Shown in pieces: positions 34,073 through 42,644 of a DNA stretch of 64,000 bases (the first letter of the stretch is position 1; each line of letters starts with the position of its first letter). The DNA is from Methylotenera sp. G11 (GTDB taxonomy: Bacteria > Pseudomonadota > Gammaproteobacteria > Burkholderiales > Methylophilaceae): positions 1,612,001 through 1,676,000 of the forward strand of contig NZ_JUHH01000001.1 in the NCBI RefSeq assembly GCF_000799735.1, given 5' to 3'. Made by a program: the position numbers and the translations under genes. The notes beneath the pieces are model-generated. The model was not told where the DNA came from and did no database searches. It worked only from the letters and a program-made list of their open reading frames with translations.

Positions 34073-36496
34073 TCAGCCTCCATTCCGCACGCGATGAAAC
34101 TCCGGCAGCCAAACTTGCGGATCATCACCCAATTCCGCTACCAGCCGCTCCGCCAGCAGTGATGTTGCCGTGTTGCCGGAAAGCACTGCCAGTTCATCAT
34201 CAAAGCCCTGCAAACTGAGCTCGGCCACTACCGAGTTTTGCCCTTGCTTGATTAAAAACTGGCGCGATTTCTCACCCAGGTTTTTAATGATTTCAAACTC
34301 ACGCACTGTGAGCTTGAATCCGTTCACATAGTCTTCATAATCGGCACCCGGGTTGGGCAGAAAAATCTTGGTGGCCGTTTGCTCAATCAGGGAGTGGCTG
34401 ATTTTAGAGCGCAGCGAATCGCGCGGTGATTGTGTAAACATCACCAGAAAGCCGTTTTGCTTACGAATGGTTTTAAGTTTGTTTTGCACCAGGTCTTCAA
34501 AGTATTCATCCAGCAGCAGTTTCCAAAACTCATCCATAAAAATAATCAGACGACGACCATCGATGAGTTTCTCAATACGGTGAAACAGGTACATAATGGT
34601 TGGTGTGCGCGTTTCGTCGTTTTCAAGAAACTCGGTCACATCAAAACCAAAGATGGGCGAACCTTCCAGGCTAAATGAATCTTCGGCGTTATCAAACAGC
34701 CAGCCCAGCGCACCGCCGCGGCACCAGCGCGCAAGCCTCGCATATAGGCCATTGGCATCGGTGGGGTCAAAAAACTCCAGTAGCGCACCCAGCCGCCGTT
34801 TTGATTTGGCAGCGCCCATTACCCCGTTGATGGCCTGATTAATCTCACGCTCCTGTGCCGGCATCAAAGGCATGCCTTCATGTTCCACCAGTTTTTTGAC
34901 CAGCGCCTCCAGAAACACTAGGTTATCAGGCGTGGGGTCGAGCTGAAACGGCGAGAACCCGGAAGGTACGCCATTCTTGATTGGGTAATATTTGCCACCC
35001 ATGGCGCGCACGCCAATTGATGCGCCCAAATCTTTATCAAACAGAATATAAGTAGCCGGAAACTCGGGCGGCTGATTAAATTTCATGGCCATGGCCAGCA
35101 TGGTCATCTCCAGCACAGTTTTGCCGCCGCCGGATTGTCCAATGACCATGGTATTGGCTAAATCCTTATGGTTTTTATCCAGCTTGGCCTCTTTACCTTC
35201 AGCGCGATGAAAGTTGAAGTAATACGGGCTGCCTGATGTAGTTTTAAACATCATCACCGCATCACCCCACTGATTGTGGCGAATGCGGCCGATAGGGAAA
35301 TTATGAAAACTCGAAAAACCGGCAAAGTTCAGGCTGGTAATATCCCCCACTCTTACCCGGTATTCAAAATTACCGGGCAGCATGGCATAAAAAGAGCCGG
35401 CAATGCCCATTTCTTCGCGCGTCCATTTAATGCCGATATTGGATAACGACGCCCCAGCCAAGTTGACATGCTCGGTAAGCTGCTTACGGTTTTCTGCATA
35501 TATCAGAATACTGATGTTATGCGCGCCCATCACAAAACGATTTGAGATTAAATCATCCAGCGCATCATGAATGGCATTTATTTGAGATTTCGCCAGGTCG
35601 CCCGAGTTAACCATACGCCCATACTGGCGCTGCATGCGCCCCACTGCTACCGGCTTGGATAAAAACGTAAACGACTGCGAAATCACCATTTCAAACGGCA
35701 TGCCAAGTAGATCGTTCAGCAGCCCCGGCTGTGTCATTGACGGATATTCCTGCACCGCTAGGATTGAAGCGTAACGTTCTTGTGTAGGCGTTTTAAGCGA
35801 CATCAGGCCGCTTTTACCAAAAAACGGGCGCGATGTTGTGAGCACATCTTTGATATCTGCCCTCGGTAAGGGGAATTTACGCCACTCACCATTGACCAGA
35901 TAAGCCAGAAACTCTGCCGCTTCTGAAAACATGACACCGTTATGCTCGTAACAGCCCAGCATTTCAGGCTCATAACGGAACAAACCGCTCATTACCGCAC
36001 CACTAATTTCGTTAATGACGTCAATGTTATCCAGTTGCTCTTCTTCTATTTCTTTTTGGCTTTTGGTATTAAAAATCGCAAACCAGCTTGTAGCCTTGAC
36101 TGTTTGCGGGCGATAAATAATGGAGAGATAAATCTCGTTGACCAGCATACGTCCGCTGACCATTTTTGAACGATACTTCTCATTAAAGTCATGACAGAAC
36201 CCGGGGTGGAAGTCACCATCGGGGTACTCATTAAACTCACGCCTGACCACATGCGACCATAGCGCCACCTTGGGCGAGGCGATATTGCGCATGATGCCAT
36301 TCAACTGGCTGTGCCAATTATTGATGTCTTCAATATCGGCACTTTCATGGGCGGCACCTTGCAGCTTAATCACCTGCAAAAAGTCACCGTTCACCAGCTT
36401 GATGGTGTTTTCGTTGACATGGCTGGAATAAGGGATAAAAGCAGCGGCTTCTAGCTCACTTTTTAATGCACCGGCAAACTGAAATGCTCCTGTCAT
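34073..36496 (-). CDS. virB4: VirB4 ATPase
   Basis: 807 aa, CagE/TrbE/VirB family. The N-terminal domain carries LVNGDFLQVIKLQG; Walker A is MVIGQSGGGKTVLEM at about 450; Walker B is RRLIIFMDEFWKLLLD, and the ...VMFTQSPRDSLRSKISHSLIEQTATKIFLPNP motif follows. It is the largest and most conserved T4SS ATPase and drives pilin dislocation. A GGGGGGG site precedes the ATG. The stop is 1 bp before the virB5 start. Confidence 0.95.
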   Translation of the reverse strand: MTGAFQFAGALKSELEAAAFIPYSSHVNENTIKLVNGDFLQVIKLQGAAHESADIEDINNWHSQLNGIMRNIASPKVALWSHVVRREFNEYPDGDFHPGFCHDFNEKYRSKMVSGRMLVNEIYLSIIYRPQTVKATSWFAIFNTKSQKEIEEEQLDNIDVINEISGAVMSGLFRYEPEMLGCYEHNGVMFSEAAEFLAYLVNGEWRKFPLPRADIKDVLTTSRPFFGKSGLMSLKTPTQERYASILAVQEYPSMTQPGLLNDLLGMPFEMVISQSFTFLSKPVAVGRMQRQYGRMVNSGDLAKSQINAIHDALDDLISNRFVMGAHNISILIYAENRKQLTEHVNLAGASLSNIGIKWTREEMGIAGSFYAMLPGNFEYRVRVGDITSLNFAGFSSFHNFPIGRIRHNQWGDAVMMFKTTSGSPYYFNFHRAEGKEAKLDKNHKDLANTMVIGQSGGGKTVLEMTMLAMAMKFNQPPEFPATYILFDKDLGASIGVRAMGGKYYPIKNGVPSGFSPFQLDPTPDNLVFLEALVKKLVEHEGMPLMPAQEREINQAINGVMGAAKSKRRLGALLEFFDPTDANGLYARLARWCRGGALGWLFDNAEDSFSLEGSPIFGFDVTEFLENDETRTPTIMYLFHRIEKLIDGRRLIIFMDEFWKLLLDEYFEDLVQNKLKTIRKQNGFLVMFTQSPRDSLRSKISHSLIEQTATKIFLPNPGADYEDYVNGFKLTVREFEIIKNLGEKSRQFLIKQGQNSVVAELSLQGFDDELAVLSGNTATSLLAERLVAELGDDPQVWLPEFHRVRNGG

Positions 36497-36704
36497 ACCC
36501 CCCCCTTATTCCATCACATCAACTTTTTCAATACATCCACAATCAGAGTCACAACACTTATAAACAAAAACTTGCTCACTCCATCATTTCCGCACGAGTA
36601 GAAATCCAGTTAACTTAATTGGCTAGCCCAGATTCCCGCCTGCGCGGGAATGACGTTCACTGCATTTTCAATTCCCCTCACACCATGACTTCAGCGATTA
36701 GGCA
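36497..36704. other. virB3-virB4 gap containing an ATTCCC-N8-GGGAAT repeat
   Basis: virB3 and virB4 are usually adjacent or fused, but here 208 bp separate them. At 36632-36651 there is ATTCCCGCCTGCGCGGGAAT, a 20-bp palindromic repeat of the dRS3 type common in Neisseria and other betaproteobacteria. No gene is seen in the gap. Confidence 0.6.
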
Positions 36705-37025
36705 CTATTGCTTCCACTTACGTGTTTGCAAAGGTGAAAAACTGGCTGCATCCCAAAAACCTTTATTCAGGCAACGACCTATGGTTTTCATCCACACTTC
36801 AATCTCTGCAAAAATACCGGGATCTTTTGCGCTGATCAGGTACAAAATTCCATGTATTGGTATTACCGACAGCAAATACTGCGGCTGACCAATCATGATA
36901 ATCACTAGCGAAGCAAACATGATCTCAATGACAAACGCCATATAAGGTATGCCAGCAACGGTGGGTATTCGCGTCAGCGCAACAAAGAGCAAGTCCTTAT
37001 GAACAGCCACTTCCTTTTCACGCAT
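36705..37025 (-). CDS. virB3: VirB3 inner-membrane protein
   Basis: 106 aa. HKDLLFVALTRIPTVAGIPYMAFVIEIMFASLVIIMI has the VirB3/TrbD N-terminal pattern (conserved LTRP-like segment, then a long hydrophobic hairpin). The C-terminus carries DPGIFAEIEVW, typical of the family. It works with VirB4 and VirB2 in pilus biogenesis. Confidence 0.88.
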   Translation of the reverse strand: MREKEVAVHKDLLFVALTRIPTVAGIPYMAFVIEIMFASLVIIMIGQPQYLLSVIPIHGILYLISAKDPGIFAEIEVWMKTIGRCLNKGFWDAASFSPLQTRKWKQ

Positions 37026-37048
37026 TACTTACTCCCATCTCGGCTATA

Positions 37049-37483
37049 TTAAATGCCAGAAATTGTGGCGCTACTACCCGCGATCAGTTTTATGAAAGCA
37101 GATGCACCAAATACGATTGCAATACCTAAAATTAATTTAAATGCACGCTCCCATTCCAACTTACCAAACATCGCCATCAAACCCATTACCACTACGGCTA
37201 TTGTTGCCACAGCTTTCCCTAAGGCTCCGGTGAACAAACCCAGAATATTGTTTGCGGCACCTTCTAAGCCAGTAGTAACACCACCAGTACCAGTACCAGT
37301 TCCAGTAGTTGCCGCTGCAATAGTAGGCTCAAACGCAATCAAACACACTGCAGCACTAGTCAGCACAAACTTAACTAGTTGCTTATTTTTCTGCTCACGG
37401 TCAATAGCGCTCATCGGTTTTGCATTACTTGGCTGAACACTGAAAGCCTGTTTTGTGTTTTTAATCAAATTTGTGATACGCAT
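37049..37483 (-). CDS. virB2: VirB2 major pilin
   Basis: 144 aa. A long signal region (about 1-58, KFVLTSAAVCLIAFEPTIAAA) precedes a mature pilin with two hydrophobic helices (LGKAVATIAVVVMGLMAMFGKLEW and AFKLILGIAIVFGASAFIKLIAG), the classic VirB2 hairpin. A Thr-Gly repeat (TGTGTGTGG) near the mature N-terminus is encoded by an in-frame hexanucleotide repeat around 37283-37306. Probably acetylated or processed; traX lies close by. Confidence 0.88.
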   Translation of the reverse strand: MRITNLIKNTKQAFSVQPSNAKPMSAIDREQKNKQLVKFVLTSAAVCLIAFEPTIAAATTGTGTGTGGVTTGLEGAANNILGLFTGALGKAVATIAVVVMGLMAMFGKLEWERAFKLILGIAIVFGASAFIKLIAGSSATISGI

Positions 37484-37630
37484 AAATTACTCCTCGTGAT
37501 TAATTAATATCGGTGCTGCCTTACTTAGCTTTATTCAACAACCTTCTTACGTACTGCTTTTATCAATTTAGATTGATGCTGAATAAATTTTGGTAATACT
37601 TTTCAACCTGTATGAACCTCGATATTTTTA

Positions 37631-38305
37631 TCAACGGTAAACCATGATGTTTTGTGCAAGCTCGTCATTACGATATACAGCTAACTCACTTTTACTTTCA
37701 GGCTGGCTTCCTGCCTCTACAGGTTTGGTTGTTATGGATTCTTTTTCAACTACAGTACTGGCCGGTTTAATCGCTATTGGTGTTTTGGATATATTCACCA
37801 GCTTGATGGGTTTTATGAGCACACTCACAGCAGGTGTATTACTTTTCACACCTGCAACTGAAGCGTTACTGACGACTTTCTGCACATAGCCATTTGAAAA
37901 TCCCCGGGTAAAAGAGCCTGTGTTGTAGGCCGATATTGCAGCGTGCAGTGCCGACTGGTTATCTGGTGCGCGTCTGCTCGCAGACTCATAATTCCACTTC
38001 AATATCGTGGCCGCAGCAGCAAGGTTCTTGCATGGGTCAAATGCGTCATCAATACTTAATCTGGTTTTGGCAAGATTCACAGAATTCACCTGCCCCAGCC
38101 CCATATCGATGTTGTAGTTATTGGCAATTAACCATTTGGCGGTAACCACTGCTTCATCTTTATTTTTAGGCTGGCGCTCCAAACGGTAACCCTTATTAAT
38201 ATTGATAGCCAAAGAATTGAAATTGGATTCGGTTTTGACTATGGCGGCCAGGGTTTGTGGTGCAACCATAGGCGCACACTCTAATGCCAGCGCATTAATA
38301 TCCAT
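37631..38305 (-). CDS. virB1: VirB1 lytic transglycosylase
   Basis: 224 aa. SLT-type transglycosylase domain in the first 145 residues: LAAIVKTESNFNSLAININ carries the catalytic Glu, then MGLGQVNSVNL and AISAYNTGSF. The C-terminal about 75 residues are Val/Thr/Lys-rich and low-complexity. No obvious signal peptide is present, as in several VirB1 proteins. It opens peptidoglycan for the channel. It is first in the operon; the promoter should lie in 38306-38486. Confidence 0.9.
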   Translation of the reverse strand: MDINALALECAPMVAPQTLAAIVKTESNFNSLAININKGYRLERQPKNKDEAVVTAKWLIANNYNIDMGLGQVNSVNLAKTRLSIDDAFDPCKNLAAAATILKWNYESASRRAPDNQSALHAAISAYNTGSFTRGFSNGYVQKVVSNASVAGVKSNTPAVSVLIKPIKLVNISKTPIAIKPASTVVEKESITTKPVEAGSQPESKSELAVYRNDELAQNIMVYR

Positions 38306-38486
38306 TTTGGCCTCCGTTGTATGCCCCTGAACATCCCATGATGGTTTTCCCGAATCCTGAATAGTGTCATTTTCGATATTTTATGGGAATATTTCCCATA
38401 TATTTGATACAATAATATCCCTAATTGAAAAGGTGTCAAGCACTTTTTGTATCAAATTGTAAAAAATGCTTATTCAGGGAGGCGTC
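38306..38486. promoter_or_regulatory. divergent virB/traX control region with palindromic operators
   Basis: A perfect 19-bp palindrome TATGGGAATATTTCCCATA lies at 38382-38400. A second 11-bp inverted repeat, ATTTGATACAA at 38402-38412 and TTGTATCAAAT at 38447-38457, brackets the likely traX promoter. The layout suggests a dedicated repressor that controls virB1-D4 and traX together. No such regulator gene is adjacent. Confidence 0.6.
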
Positions 38487-39179
38487 ATGAGAAACCGCAA
38501 TCAACATTTACACACACAAAAACTTGAGTTTTCAAATGGCAGCCTGGAAGCCCTGAAGTGGCTGGCGTTGCTGTTGATGACAGCCGACCACATCAATCAC
38601 TTCCTGCTTCATTTTCAATTCCCCTTGATGTACGCCACCGGAAGGCTGGCAATGCCTATATTCGGCTTTGTGCTGGCTTTTAATTTAACGAGAGCCAATG
38701 CCTTACAATCCGGAATCATCATCAGAACCATGAAACGCCTGCTGCTCTTTGGCTTATTGGCTACCCCGTTTTACGGGCTGCTTTACAGATGGGTGCCGGT
38801 CAATATCATGTTTATGCTATTCCTGGTGACATACCTGATTTATATTCTGGAAAGCAATCAAAAATACAAATGGTTCATCTTTATATTCGTGTTTTTGATC
38901 ATTGGGATTTTTGTCGAATACCTCTGGTTTGGCATTGCTTACTGCCTGGCGGCCTGGTGGTTCTGCAAGTCGCCTGGATTATTGAGAATGCTGGTTTGGA
39001 TAGCAAGCACGGCATTGCTTGCGGTAGTTAATATGAATTATTGGGCGTGTGCGGCGATTCCTTTGATCTTACTTGCTTCACGGATACGCTTTAATTTTCC
39101 GCGTCTGCGTTATGTTTTTTATGCCTACTATCCAATACACCTGGCGCTGCTGCTTTATATTCATAGAAACTTTTTGTAA
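38487..39179 (+). CDS. traX: TraX family membrane protein (putative pilin acetyltransferase)
   Basis: 230 aa with about eight hydrophobic segments. LEALKWLALLLMTADHINHFL is the family's N-terminal signature, followed by ATGRLAMPIFGFVLAFNLTRA and RLLLFGLLATPFYGL; a YVFYAYYPIHLALLLYIH tail matches TraX. F-plasmid TraX N-acetylates pilin. The start at 38487 has GGGAGG 4 bp upstream. It is divergent from the virB operon and shares its control region, so acetylation of VirB2 is a reasonable inference. Confidence 0.88.
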   Translation: MRNRNQHLHTQKLEFSNGSLEALKWLALLLMTADHINHFLLHFQFPLMYATGRLAMPIFGFVLAFNLTRANALQSGIIIRTMKRLLLFGLLATPFYGLLYRWVPVNIMFMLFLVTYLIYILESNQKYKWFIFIFVFLIIGIFVEYLWFGIAYCLAAWWFCKSPGLLRMLVWIASTALLAVVNMNYWACAAIPLILLASRIRFNFPRLRYVFYAYYPIHLALLLYIHRNFL

Positions 39180-39238
39180 CTCAGTTGCCGGAACTTAAAA
39201 AAATAAGATCAAATAATAAAATCTGTTAAAATTGACGC

Positions 39239-39568
39239 ATGCTGCAGCGTTATGTGATTCATTTTGCGTTAGTTTTCTTGTTTGCGTTTACGCAAATGGG
39301 CGTTGCTACGCACGAAATCAGCCACTTGACCGATGCAAGCCAGCACACACGCCAGGATTCAAAATCACAGCCAAAGCACAATGCTGCCGAACAATGTTCG
39401 CAATGTATCAGCTACGCAAAAATAGCAAGCGGGCTACAGTTATCGGCTTTTTCTATTCCGGCAATTGGTGCGGGCTCAACCGCCATCGCCAGCCAGCTTT
39501 TAAGTTTCCAATCAACATTCACCAGCGTTTATTCTGCGCGTGCGCCACCTCAAATAAGCAGCATCTGA
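39239..39568 (+). CDS. small secreted Cys-containing protein (DUF2946-like)
   Basis: 109 aa. Signal peptide MLQRYVIHFALVFLFAFTQMGVATHE, a His/Ser/Gln-rich middle (HTRQDSKSQPKHN), then the QCSQCISYAKIASGLQLSAF motif with a CxxC pair as in DUF2946-type proteins. Proteins of this group often precede metal-uptake receptors, and the next gene is a ZnuD-like TonB receptor. Metal binding through CxxC and His is possible but not shown. Confidence 0.65.
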   Translation: MLQRYVIHFALVFLFAFTQMGVATHEISHLTDASQHTRQDSKSQPKHNAAEQCSQCISYAKIASGLQLSAFSIPAIGAGSTAIASQLLSFQSTFTSVYSARAPPQISSI

Positions 39569-39576
39569 ATTGAATA

Positions 39577-39610
39577 ACACCGGCAATTACACTGCCGGTG
39601 TCTTGCTTTT
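39577..39610 (+). terminator. intrinsic terminator or attenuator before the TonB receptor gene
   Basis: ACACCGGCA and TGCCGGTGT form a 9-bp perfect stem with a 7-base loop, followed by TCTTGCTTTT. It lies between two co-directional genes, so partial read-through is likely. Confidence 0.65.
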
Positions 39611-39628
39611 ATTTTTGAGGTTACTCAC

Positions 39629-41650
39629 ATGCATTACAGACAGAACCCGCGCATGCGCTCAGCATTTGCGCTAAAACCCTTATTAGTCGTTATTACGGCG
39701 TTATTCACCTGCCAGGCCAGTGCTGCGAATGAAAGCACCGCTATAGAGCTGGCTACTGTCCCTGTTACGGGAAACCCGCTGGGCGTTAACTCAGATGAGA
39801 TGGTGGTGCCAGTTTCAATACTGAATGGCCGCGAACTTTCCCTGAAACGTGAAAGCACGCTTGGCGACACCCTGAATGGAATTCCCGGAGTCAGTGCCAC
39901 CAGCTTTGGCCCCAATTCATCACGGCCGGTTATCCGTGGCCTGGATGCCGAACGGGTACGTATCATGCAGAATGGCATCGGCATTCTTGATGCATCCAGC
40001 TTAAGTTTTGACCATGCCGTATCGCTTGACCCGCTGGTCATTGAGCAAGTTGAAGTCATACGCGGCCCGGCCGCTTTGCTATATGGCGGCAGTGCGGTGG
40101 GCGGCGTGGTGAATGCGATTGACCACAGGATTCCCACTGAAAAACTGGAAGGCGCAACCGGCCGTGCAGAAGCAAGCGCAGGCGGTGCAGATAGCCAGAA
40201 CAACCTGGCGGGCGTAATAGATATTGGCAATGGAAAAATCGCGGTTCATGCGGATGCCTACACCCGAAAAACCAGTGACCTCGATATTCCGGGATTCGCA
40301 GTATCCAGCCGTAAAAACCGTGCTGACGGTACGGTACGCGACAATCGCGGCAGACTAGTAAACAGCAACGCCAGTGGTGAAGGTGGTGCATTAGGCGCAT
40401 CGCTTACTTTTGACGACGGCTATGCAGGGATCTCTTACTCCGGGTTCAGAAACAACTACGGCACGGTAGCCGAACCGGATGTACGCGCCGACATGCAGAG
40501 CGACCGCTGGGATTTTGCCGGCGAGGCCAGAGAGTTAGGCGGCATGATAGAACGTGTAAAACTAAAACTGGCTCACACCGATTATCAACATCAGGAGCTG
40601 GAAAACGGTGAAGTCGGCACTACCTTCAAAAATCGCGGGCTGGAAGGTAGTTTCGAAGCTGGACATGCCAGCATCGGCAACCTGAAAGGCGTAGCCGGTT
40701 TTCAGTTCCAGAATTCAAATTTTGAAGCTTTGGGCGACGAAGCATTTGTGCCCTCGGTCAACACACAAAGCAAAGCACTGTACCTATATGAAGAGCTGCC
40801 GCTAAGCCGACTTAAACTGAGCCTTGGTGGACGGGTAGAACATGTAACACTGGATGCCGGTGCATTTAAGGATGATACAGCGAGAAAGAACAGTTTTAAT
40901 CCAGCCAGCTATGCATTAGGTGGCCTTTATACGATTAATTCGAACTGGTCACTGGCAACCAACCTCTCTCACAACGAGCGGGCGCCAAGTTACTTCGAGC
41001 TTTATGCGAATGGTGCACATCTGGCAACCGGCCAGTACGAAATCGGCAACGCCAATTTTGACAAAGAGCGCTCTAACGGCATTGATGCACAGATTCGCTG
41101 GAAAGACGGTAAGAACAGTGTTAACTTCGGGGCTTACTACACCAGGTTCAGCAGTTTCCTGGGCTTGCTGAACACCGGGGATACTGATGCAGGGTCTGGC
41201 CTGCCGATTGCGCAGTTCTCATCGTTTGCCGCCACATTCAGGGGGCTGGAAGCTGATGGCAGATTCAACATTGCCGATTATCTGGATTTAACTTTGCGTG
41301 GCGACTATGTACGAGCCACAAATCTTGATAACAGCGACCCGATGCCACGCATTACGCCCTTCAGGTTGGGAGCCGGCCTGCATTACCAGAAAAACAGCTT
41401 CGGTGCCAGGGCGGATATCCTGCATGCCTTCGGGCAGAATCGTACCGCAGCGAACGAGCTCGCAACAGACGGCTACACCAACCTGAGTGCAATGGTCACT
41501 TACAAGCTACCGACAAAGCTAGGGCTGGAAGTGTATGCAAAAGCCAATAATCTGCTTGATCAGGAAATTCGCGAACATGCCTCGTTCCTGAAAGATATTG
41601 CGCCGCAGGCGGGACGTTCCTTGTTACTGGGTTTACGTGCTGATTTCTGA
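39629..41650 (+). CDS. TonB-dependent outer-membrane receptor, ZnuD-like
   Basis: 673 aa. A leader to about residue 35, then a plug with IRGLDAERVRIMQNGIGILDASSLSFDHAVSLDPL and EVIRGPAALLYGGSAVGGVVNAID, which resembles the ZnuD zinc/haem receptor subgroup, followed by a 22-strand barrel ending in LLGLRADF (terminal Phe). GAGG precedes the ATG. The DUF2946-like neighbour supports metal uptake; zinc is inferred from similarity only. Confidence 0.85.
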   Translation: MHYRQNPRMRSAFALKPLLVVITALFTCQASAANESTAIELATVPVTGNPLGVNSDEMVVPVSILNGRELSLKRESTLGDTLNGIPGVSATSFGPNSSRPVIRGLDAERVRIMQNGIGILDASSLSFDHAVSLDPLVIEQVEVIRGPAALLYGGSAVGGVVNAIDHRIPTEKLEGATGRAEASAGGADSQNNLAGVIDIGNGKIAVHADAYTRKTSDLDIPGFAVSSRKNRADGTVRDNRGRLVNSNASGEGGALGASLTFDDGYAGISYSGFRNNYGTVAEPDVRADMQSDRWDFAGEARELGGMIERVKLKLAHTDYQHQELENGEVGTTFKNRGLEGSFEAGHASIGNLKGVAGFQFQNSNFEALGDEAFVPSVNTQSKALYLYEELPLSRLKLSLGGRVEHVTLDAGAFKDDTARKNSFNPASYALGGLYTINSNWSLATNLSHNERAPSYFELYANGAHLATGQYEIGNANFDKERSNGIDAQIRWKDGKNSVNFGAYYTRFSSFLGLLNTGDTDAGSGLPIAQFSSFAATFRGLEADGRFNIADYLDLTLRGDYVRATNLDNSDPMPRITPFRLGAGLHYQKNSFGARADILHAFGQNRTAANELATDGYTNLSAMVTYKLPTKLGLEVYAKANNLLDQEIREHASFLKDIAPQAGRSLLLGLRADF

Positions 41651-41742
41651 ATCAATTCATACGCTCAGGGAGGGCTGCAGCATGCACCTTCCTGCATGTA
41701 ACCTTCATATGAAAGGCCCTGTTTACTGAAACCTGCTTGCTT

Positions 41743-42156
41743 TTAACCCAACAGCATCAGACCCCAGACAACCGCCACAATCGTCAACGCAATAAACACT
41801 GCCGCGCTGCCAATATCTTTTGCCTGCTTTGCCAAGGGGTGACGTTCGATAGAAGTATGATCTACTGCGGCTTCAATTGCAGAGTTCAGCAATTCGACAA
41901 TAAGAACCAATAGCACGCTGGCGATCATCAGCGCCTGCTCTACACGGTCATCACCCAGGTAAATTGCCAACGGAATCAGCACCAAGGCCAGAAACACCTC
42001 TTGCCGGAAAGCATCTTCATGTTTGAACGCTGCGGAAAACCCCTGCAATGAATAACCAAAAGCATTCATCAGCCGACGGATACCCGTTTTACCTTTAAAT
42101 GGACTGACATCTGTCAGATGTTTAGATTGTTGTGTGTCATTCTCAGGAGTTTGCAT
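41743..42156 (-). CDS. dgkA: diacylglycerol kinase
   Basis: About 137 aa prokaryotic DgkA: an N-terminal extension, then RLMNAFGYSLQGFSAAFKHEDAFRQEVFLAL, three membrane helices and the signature VELLNSAIEAAVDHTS with catalytic Glu residues. It phosphorylates diacylglycerol in the inner membrane, recycling lipid from membrane-derived oligosaccharide synthesis. The start at 42156 (MQTPEND) is chosen over a 22-residue-longer frame with hydrophobic N-terminus; neither has a strong ribosome site. Confidence 0.9.
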   Translation of the reverse strand: MQTPENDTQQSKHLTDVSPFKGKTGIRRLMNAFGYSLQGFSAAFKHEDAFRQEVFLALVLIPLAIYLGDDRVEQALMIASVLLVLIVELLNSAIEAAVDHTSIERHPLAKQAKDIGSAAVFIALTIVAVVWGLMLLG

Positions 42157-42273
42157 TGAGTGCTCTCGGCTCGTGGGTAATAAAAAATTAATACATAATA
42201 ATTTGTGCGCAAATTTTAACATGCGCTATCATTATGCTTTAAGTATTCAATCACGTATTTAACAAGGTTCATT

Positions 42274-42546
42274 ATGGCACGCATGGTAAATTGTATTAAA
42301 TTAGGCAAAGAGGCTGAAGGCATGGACTTCCCGCCTTATCCGGGTGAACTCGGCAAGCGTATTTATGCAAACGTTTCTAAAGAAGCCTGGGCAGCCTGGT
42401 TAAAACAGCAGACGATGCTGGTCAATGAAAACCGCCTGAGCCTGGCTGATCCGACAGCACGTAAATACCTGTCAGATCAAACTGAAAAATACTTCTTCGG
42501 TGACGGCGCTGATACGGCGAGCGGTTATGTGCCGCCAAAAAGCTAA
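42274..42546 (+). CDS. yggX: oxidative damage protection protein YggX
   Basis: 90 aa, full family length. [27 protein letters not shown] with conserved Cys7 is diagnostic. It is linked to iron trafficking and protection of Fe-S clusters from superoxide. A monocistronic unit ending in a strong bidirectional terminator shared with phoU. Confidence 0.95.
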   Translation: MARMVNCIKLGKEAEGMDFPPYPGELGKRIYANVSKEAWAAWLKQQTMLVNENRLSLADPTARKYLSDQTEKYFFGDGADTASGYVPPKS

Positions 42547-42570
42547 GATAACGCGAACATTGCAGTAATA

Positions 42571-42597
42571 AAAAAGCGCCTGATACGGCGCTTTTTT
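42571..42597. terminator. bidirectional intrinsic terminator of yggX and phoU
   Basis: AAAAAGCGCC-TGATAC-GGCGCTTTTTT: 10-bp stem, T-run on both strands, between convergent genes. Confidence 0.85.
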
Positions 42598-42644
42598 ATT
42601 TATTTACGATACCTTGTTCAAACCAGCGGTTTAAACAAAGCCGA

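Noticed and set aside
36619-36888. Plus-strand frame MASPDSRLRGNDV across the virB3-virB4 gap
   Set aside because: A translation of the ATTCCC-N8-GGGAAT repeat and the antisense of virB3.
25341-38305. Interpretation of the T4SS as part of an integrated conjugative element
   Set aside because: No relaxase, integrase, att repeats or replication genes in the window, so only the secretion system itself is supported.
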